Below are positions 16,224 to 20,493 of a stretch of DNA of 20,493 nt, in pieces (position 1 is the first letter of the stretch; each line of letters begins with the position of its first letter). The stretch comes from an uncultured Bacteroidales bacterium (lineage in GTDB: Bacteria; Bacteroidota; Bacteroidia; Bacteroidales; Muribaculaceae), in contig USIY01000018.1 of NCBI GenBank assembly GCA_900554845.1, positions 1 to 20,493 on the forward strand, read 5' to 3'. The notes below the pieces were generated by a model, which saw only the letters and a program-made list of their open reading frames with translations, did no database searches and had not been told where the DNA came from. The translations under genes were made by a program, and so were the position numbers.

Positions 16224-16231
16224 TATATTTG
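16224..16231 (+). promoter_or_regulatory. -7 element of the dnaN operon promoter
   Basis: TATATTTG matches TAnnTTTG exactly, 66 nt before the dnaN ATG. No clear TTG at the -33 position is seen. It is about 20 nt from a possible leftward -7 box for the fimbrillin operon, so the two divergent promoters may share space. Confidence 0.5.
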
Positions 16232-16241
16232 CAATTTGAAG

Positions 16242-16267
16242 AGGCAGGATTCGTCAGAACCCCGCCT
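16242..16267 (+). other. Imperfect hairpin in the dnaN mRNA leader
   Basis: AGGC-A-GG-A-TTC (16242-16252) faces GAA-C-CC-C-GCCT (16257-16267) across the loop GTCA, giving 4, 2 and 3 bp separated by two A-C mismatches. It begins only a few bases after the expected transcription start. There is no T run, so it is not a terminator. Confidence 0.3.
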
Positions 16268-16296
16268 GTAATGTTGTAAATAAAGAAATAACATAT

Positions 16297-17415
16297 ATGA
16301 AGTTTACGGTAGAAGGAAAGGCCTTTCAGCAACAGCTCCAGGCCGTCAGCAAGGTGGTCAATGCAAAGAACGCCTTGAATATTCTGGATAATTTCCTGTT
16401 GAAAGTTGAGGGGGAGACCTTGAGCATCACCGGTTCGGATCAGGAAAATGCCCTTACGGCCAGAATGATCGTTACGGATACTGAAGGTGACGGGATAGTG
16501 GCCATACCGGCACGACGGCTGTTGGAAGTTACAAAAGAAGTGAGCAATCAACCTGTAACCGTCACGGTGGACGAAAACAACAAGATTGTGCTGGAATTCC
16601 TGAACGGTTATTTTGAGTTTATGGGAGTTCCCGGGGAAGATTATCCTCTGCCGCGTAAACTTGAAGGAGATGTGTCGGAAATGGTTTTGCCCGCTTCGGT
16701 AGTTATGAAAGGCATCAACAATACCATGTTCGCGGCCAGTACGGACACAGTGCGTCCCGTGATGATGGGAATACATTGGGACATTCATGAGAACGACATA
16801 ACGTTCGTCAGTTCCGACACGCACAAACTTGCCCGCTACATCAACAGAGAGTGCGCTCCCGGCCAGAACATGGCGTTCACAATGGCGCCGAAAGCATCGG
16901 CCATACTCAACGCTCTTGTGACGAAAGATATGGCGGAAATCAAGCTTGTTTCCGATTCCAAGGGGTGCGTGCTCGAATTCGGGGACTATACCATGACTTC
17001 GATGTTCATCAACGGTCAGTATCCGAATTACAACCGCGTCATCCCGCAGTCGCAGCCGTTTGCTTTGACTGTTGATCGGGTGTCGTTGCTGGCATCACTG
17101 CGCCGTGTCACACTGTTCGCTTCGAAAGCGTCGAATCTGGTGGTAATCTCGCTTGAACCCAACCAGCTGACTGTTAAAGCCCAGGATGTGGATTACGGGC
17201 AGTCGGCCGAAGAACGGGTGAATTGTGATTACGATGGAAATCCCATGACCATCGGTTTCAACGGAGTGTTCATGATTCAGATTCTCGGCAACCTTAAGGG
17301 TGACGCCGTGCAGCTGCATCTTTCGGATCCGGCGCGTCCGGGTGTTTACGAGCCCCTTCCGCAGCAGGAGGGCGAGGACATGCTGGTGATACAGATGCCG
17401 ATGCAGGTGCTCTGA
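16297..17415 (+). CDS. dnaN: DNA polymerase III subunit beta (sliding clamp)
   Basis: 372 residues, the normal clamp length. It forms the dimeric ring that holds DNA polymerase III on the template and recruits repair proteins. The three clamp folds cover about 1-120, 128-245 and 246-372. Recognisable stretches are MKFTVEGKAFQQQLQAVSKV, NILDNFLLKVEGETLSITGSD, then IPARRLLEVTKEV, FMGVPGEDYPLPRKL, FVSSDTHKLARY, INGQYPNYNRVIP and the C-terminal IQMPMQVL, which ends like other clamps. It is the first gene of the rightward housekeeping operon, 26 nt before the exonuclease gene. dnaN is here not next to dnaA, which is usual in Bacteroidetes. Confidence 0.97.
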   Translation: MKFTVEGKAFQQQLQAVSKVVNAKNALNILDNFLLKVEGETLSITGSDQENALTARMIVTDTEGDGIVAIPARRLLEVTKEVSNQPVTVTVDENNKIVLEFLNGYFEFMGVPGEDYPLPRKLEGDVSEMVLPASVVMKGINNTMFAASTDTVRPVMMGIHWDIHENDITFVSSDTHKLARYINRECAPGQNMAFTMAPKASAILNALVTKDMAEIKLVSDSKGCVLEFGDYTMTSMFINGQYPNYNRVIPQSQPFALTVDRVSLLASLRRVTLFASKASNLVVISLEPNQLTVKAQDVDYGQSAEERVNCDYDGNPMTIGFNGVFMIQILGNLKGDAVQLHLSDPARPGVYEPLPQQEGEDMLVIQMPMQVL

Positions 17416-17441
17416 AAACAGATAAAGGATACGATAGAAAT

Positions 17442-18209
17442 ATGAAACTTAATCTTCAGAAGCCGTTGATCTTCTTTGATCTGGAGACCACCGGAACAAA
17501 TATTACCAAAGACCGCATAGTAGAATTAAGCTATATAAAGATCCTTCCCGATGGAACTGAGGAGTCCAAGGAACGCCGCATCAACCCCGAGATGCATATT
17601 CCTGAGGAAAGCACGGCCATTCATCATATCACGGATGAGGATGTGAAGGATTGTCCCACGTTCCGTCAGGTGGCGAAATCATTGTCCGATATTTTCGCGG
17701 GATGTGACATCGCCGGATACAACAGCAATAAATTTGACGTTCCTCTCCTGATAGAGGAATTCAATCGCGCGGGAATACCGTTCGATATAGAGGGCCGTCG
17801 TTTTGTGGACGTGCAGAATATCTTCCACAAAATGGAACAACGGACATTGGTAGCGGCTTATAAGTTTTATTGCGGCAAGAATCTTGAGGACGCCCACAGC
17901 GCCGCCGCCGACACCCGCGCCACCTATGAAGTGCTGATGAGCCAGCTGGACCGTTACGACAATCTCAAGAACGATGTCGATGCGTTGGCCGAGTTTTCCG
18001 GTTCGGGCCGCAATGTGGATTTAGCCGCCCGCATCGTGCTCAACGACAAGGATGTGCCGATTTTCAATTTCGGCAAGCACAAAGGGCAGCCTGTGGTGGA
18101 GGTGTTCCGTCGCGAGCCCTCTTTTTACGCCTGGATGATCGCCGGCGACTTCCCCAAGAACACCAAAGATGTAATCACGCGCCTTTATGCCGAGTCCCGT
18201 AAGAAATAA
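17442..18209 (+). CDS. DEDDh 3'-5' exonuclease with ExoX-like C-terminal domain (DnaQ/epsilon-like)
   Basis: 255 residues. The catalytic set of the DEDDh family is complete: D13 and E15 in FFDLETTG, D99 in YNSNKFDVPLL, and H152 and D157 in AHSAAADTR. These bind the two metal ions that remove 3' nucleotides. Residues about 206-250 (FNFGKHKGQPVVEV, then PSFYAWMIAGDF) form a small ExoX-like C-terminal domain. The place next to dnaN suggests a proofreading or repair exonuclease working with the clamp, but whether it is the replicative epsilon subunit cannot be told from sequence. Its 3' end overlaps coaBC by 23 nt. Confidence 0.92.
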   Translation: MKLNLQKPLIFFDLETTGTNITKDRIVELSYIKILPDGTEESKERRINPEMHIPEESTAIHHITDEDVKDCPTFRQVAKSLSDIFAGCDIAGYNSNKFDVPLLIEEFNRAGIPFDIEGRRFVDVQNIFHKMEQRTLVAAYKFYCGKNLEDAHSAAADTRATYEVLMSQLDRYDNLKNDVDALAEFSGSGRNVDLAARIVLNDKDVPIFNFGKHKGQPVVEVFRREPSFYAWMIAGDFPKNTKDVITRLYAESRKK

Positions 18210-19389
18210 GCATATCGTCCTTGGCATCTGCGGAGGAATCGCGGCTTATAAATCTGTGTCTCTTTTGCGTCTGTTGGTGAAGAACGGGGCGGAAGTGCAG
18301 GTGGTGATGACACCGGCAGGCAAGGAGTTCATAACGCCCGTCACGCTCTCGTCATTGAGCCGCAAGCCTGTGGTCAGTGAGTTTTTTACGGCCAACACCG
18401 GAGAATGGCACAGTCACGTGGATCTGGGTTTATGGGGCGACCTGATGGTTGTGGCTCCCTGTACGGCGTCCACGATGGGCAAAATGGCCAACGGCATAGC
18501 GGACAATATGCTTGTCACTACATATCTGTCGGCCCGCGAACCGGTGATGATAGCCCCTGCGATGGACTATGACATGTACCTTCATCCCTCCACCAGACGT
18601 AATATGAGTCAGCTTAAGGCCGACGGAGTCATGATGGTGGAGGCCGCCAGCGGCGAGCTCGCGAGCGGTCTGCACGGTAAAGGCAGAATGGCGGAACCAG
18701 AGGAGATTTTCCAAAGAATCGAAGAGTTTTTCTCGTCACGCAGTGAATTGGCCGGGAAGAAGGCTGTGGTTACGGCCGGACCTACTTACGAGCGTCTTGA
18801 CCCGGTGCGTTTCATAGGTAATTTCTCAAGCGGTAAAATGGGTTTTGCCATCGCGGAGGAATTGGCTCGTCGCGGCGCTGAGGTGACTTTGGTGGCCGGT
18901 CCCGTCGATCTCACTGTCGACAATCCCTTGATTTGCCGTGTGGATGTGGAGAGCGCCGAACAGATGTGCCGTGTCACTGTCGAGGCATTTGAGTCCGCCG
19001 ATATAGCGGTGTTTGCCGCCGCTGTGGCCGATTATCGTCCCGAAACTTGCGCCGATGCAAAAATCAAACGAGAAACTGCAGACACGCAGACCATACGTCT
19101 GGTGCGCAATCCGGACATCGCAGCTGCATGCGGGGAAATGAAAAGAGAGGGACAGCTGACAGTGGGTTTCGCGCTGGAGACTGACGACGGTGTTGAAGCG
19201 GCGCGCAAAAAACTTGCCAAGAAGAATCTCGACATGGTGGTGCTGAATACGCTCCAGGACCCTGGAGCCGGATTCAGAAAAGATACCAACCGTATCTCCA
19301 TATTTACTAAAAATGGTGAAAACCGTTATCCTTTAAAAGATAAAAAGGCCGTGGCCGTTGATATTGTAGAGGAGATATTGAAGTTATGA
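18187..19389 (+). CDS. coaBC: Bifunctional phosphopantothenoylcysteine decarboxylase / phosphopantothenate-cysteine ligase
   Basis: 400 residues, two consecutive steps of coenzyme A synthesis. The CoaC flavoprotein part (about 8-180) shows GICGGIAAYKS, catalytic His77 in HSHVDLGLWGD, APAMDYDMY (D127) and GLHGKGRM (162-168). The CoaB part (about 190-400) shows VVTAGPTYERLDPVRFIGN, FSSGKMGFAIAEEL, AAAVADYRPE, KIKRE, GFALETDD and NRISIF. At positions where the E. coli enzyme has Asn (PAMN) and an active-site Cys (CGDIGPGRM), this protein has D127 and S160. I believe this is common in Bacteroidetes homologues. The start ATG lies inside the end of the exonuclease gene, and the stop overlaps the next gene as ATGA, so translation is coupled on both sides. 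Confidence 0.95.
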   Translation: MPSPVRNKHIVLGICGGIAAYKSVSLLRLLVKNGAEVQVVMTPAGKEFITPVTLSSLSRKPVVSEFFTANTGEWHSHVDLGLWGDLMVVAPCTASTMGKMANGIADNMLVTTYLSAREPVMIAPAMDYDMYLHPSTRRNMSQLKADGVMMVEAASGELASGLHGKGRMAEPEEIFQRIEEFFSSRSELAGKKAVVTAGPTYERLDPVRFIGNFSSGKMGFAIAEELARRGAEVTLVAGPVDLTVDNPLICRVDVESAEQMCRVTVEAFESADIAVFAAAVADYRPETCADAKIKRETADTQTIRLVRNPDIAAACGEMKREGQLTVGFALETDDGVEAARKKLAKKNLDMVVLNTLQDPGAGFRKDTNRISIFTKNGENRYPLKDKKAVAVDIVEEILKL

Positions 19390-20291
19390 GGAATTTTTTG
19401 GTCTTGATGTTAGTTGTCATGACGGCTCTGAGCGTCCGAGCACAGGAGTTTCGTGCGACTGTGGAAGTGAATACCCAGCAAATCGAAGGCACGAATAAAA
19501 GCGTCTTCGAGCAATTGCAGGAAGCGCTCAACAGCTACATGAACGAGACCAAATTCAGCGATGCCACTTTTTCACCTACGGAGAGGCTGGAGTGCCGTCT
19601 CTTCTTTACGATATCGGAATACGACGGGACTCGCATGAAAGGGGATCTTCAGATTCAGCTGATCCGTCCTGTGTATAACGCCACCTACACCACTACATTG
19701 TTCAATTTCAAGGACAATAAGATAGAGTTCGATTACAGTGAAGGCAATCCATTGACATACAATGAGCAACAACCTGAAAGCAATTTGCTGGCGATTCTGG
19801 ATTACTACGCCAATCTGATGCTGGCCATCGATTTCGACAGCTTTTCGCCTCAAGGAGGACAGGCCTTCTACGACCGGGCCCAGCAGATCGTGCAGTATCA
19901 GCAGAGCAGCGGAGAGACGGGATGGAGGACCTTTGACGATACGAAGAACCGCGCTGCGGTGCTGGACACGTATACCAATTCCAACACCGGCGGAATCCGG
20001 GATTTGTTGTATCAATATCATCGAAAGGGATTGGACGAGATGGTGACGAGTCCCGACAAGGGGCGTGCCGCCATAACGGAATCTTTGCAGCAGATCAAAA
20101 AGATCTACGATGTGGCGCCGATGTCGGTCGCTCTTTCCATATTCAGGGATTCCAAGCTCGATGAGCTTGTAAATGTGTACAGCAAAGCTCCAGAGACAGA
20201 AAGAGTGAGTGTATTTGAGCTGCTTCAACCTATATATCCCACCGAATCACAGAGGTTGAACAAGATAAAGACTCCAGAGGAGACGAGATGA
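19386..20291 (+). CDS. DUF4835-family secreted protein (function unknown)
   Basis: 301 residues. Residues 1-19 are a signal peptide (LSVRA then QEF), and no lipobox is seen, so the protein is probably periplasmic or outer-membrane associated. Family-typical stretches are FRATVEVNTQQIEGTNKSVF, then LNSYMNETKFSDATFS, ERLECRLFFTISEY, FNFKDNKIEFDYSEGNPL and LDYYANLMLAIDFDSFSPQGG. The family is widespread in Bacteroidetes and usually lies between coaBC and recN, as here. Some annotation sources link it to type IX secretion under the name PorD; I am not sure of that and nothing in this sequence proves it. The start overlaps the coaBC stop (ATGA) and the stop is 1 nt before recN. Confidence 0.85.
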   Translation: MRNFLVLMLVVMTALSVRAQEFRATVEVNTQQIEGTNKSVFEQLQEALNSYMNETKFSDATFSPTERLECRLFFTISEYDGTRMKGDLQIQLIRPVYNATYTTTLFNFKDNKIEFDYSEGNPLTYNEQQPESNLLAILDYYANLMLAIDFDSFSPQGGQAFYDRAQQIVQYQQSSGETGWRTFDDTKNRAAVLDTYTNSNTGGIRDLLYQYHRKGLDEMVTSPDKGRAAITESLQQIKKIYDVAPMSVALSIFRDSKLDELVNVYSKAPETERVSVFELLQPIYPTESQRLNKIKTPEETR

Positions 20292-20292
20292 T

Positions 20293-20493
20293 ATGCTTAA
20301 ACGACTTGGAATAAGGAATTACGCGCTGATCGAAAGTGTCGACCTGGAGTTCGGACGCGGCCTGACGGTAATAACGGGCGAGACGGGCTCGGGAAAGAGC
20401 ATCATGCTTGGGGCGTTGTCGTTGCTTACCGGCAACCGGGCTGACGCGCGGGTGGCCGGCGGCGGCAAATCGCGGGTGGAAGCCGTGTTCGAG
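20293..20493 (+). CDS. recN: DNA repair protein RecN, N-terminal part (cut by window edge)
   Basis: The first 67 codons of an SMC-like ATPase for double-strand-break repair. It opens MLKRLGIRNYALIESVDLEF and has the Walker A motif GETGSGKS, followed by IMLGALSLLTGNRAD, all standard for RecN. The start is the ATG at 20293; an ATG at 20288 runs into a stop after eight codons. The frame is open to the end of the window. Only 1 nt separates it from the DUF4835 gene, so it is the fifth gene of the dnaN operon. Confidence 0.95.
   Translation, partial: MLKRLGIRNYALIESVDLEFGRGLTVITGETGSGKSIMLGALSLLTGNRADARVAGGGKSRVEAVFE

Noticed and set aside
1..20493. CRISPR array, insertion sequence, prophage or toxin-antitoxin genes
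   Set aside because: No regular spaced repeats, transposase, integrase or phage gene was found; all long frames are explained by the genes listed.

Overview
The window looks like chromosomal DNA of a gut Bacteroidales bacterium. The evidence is a SusC-type TonB-linked receptor, a hybrid two-component system (HTCS), secreted GH31 and GH2 glycosidases, Mfa/FimA-like fimbrillin lipoproteins, the dnaN-exonuclease-coaBC-DUF4835-recN order, and promoters of the Bacteroidetes type (TTG, about 20 nt, TAnnTTTG). The fairly high GC for this order points to a Muribaculaceae-like lineage rather than Bacteroides, but that is inference from impression and gene style only.

Layout. (1) 1-10638 is part of a polysaccharide utilisation locus (PUL): the N-terminal 172 codons of a susC-like gene run leftward out of the window. 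A 528-bp divergent control region follows, then a 1333-residue HTCS sensor-regulator, then a GH31 glycosidase with a PA14 insert (probable alpha-xylosidase) and a GH2 beta-galactosidase-type enzyme. The two enzymes have their own promoter, which partly overlaps the HTCS terminator. The pair alpha-xylosidase plus beta-galactosidase suggests side-chain removal from xyloglucan-like oligosaccharides, but no backbone-cleaving enzyme or SusD lies in the window. (2) A strong bidirectional terminator at 10652-10695 separates this from (3), a leftward four-gene operon (16063 to 10761) of surface lipoproteins: a DUF5119 protein, a double-domain fimbrillin (692 aa), a fimbrillin-like protein without the usual arginine site (370 aa), and a fimbrillin-like protein with it (344 aa). 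The fimbrillin domains share the FRHA motif four times over three polypeptides. (4) Divergent from it, 16297-20493 is a tightly packed rightward housekeeping operon: dnaN (sliding clamp), a DEDDh 3'-5' exonuclease with an ExoX-like tail, coaBC (coenzyme A synthesis), a DUF4835 secreted protein, and the 5' end of recN.

The HTCS probably senses a breakdown product in the periplasm and turns on both the leftward susC operon and the rightward enzyme pair. Their promoters share an identical -7 element (TAATTTTG), and each has an inverted repeat next to or over the -33 element. No insertion sequence, prophage, CRISPR array, tRNA or rRNA was seen. The most notable features are the promoter nested in a terminator before the GH31 gene, the tandem fimbrillin fusion, the uneven distribution of the putative protease-cleavage arginine among fimbrillin domains, and a possible attenuator in the leader of the fimbrillin operon.
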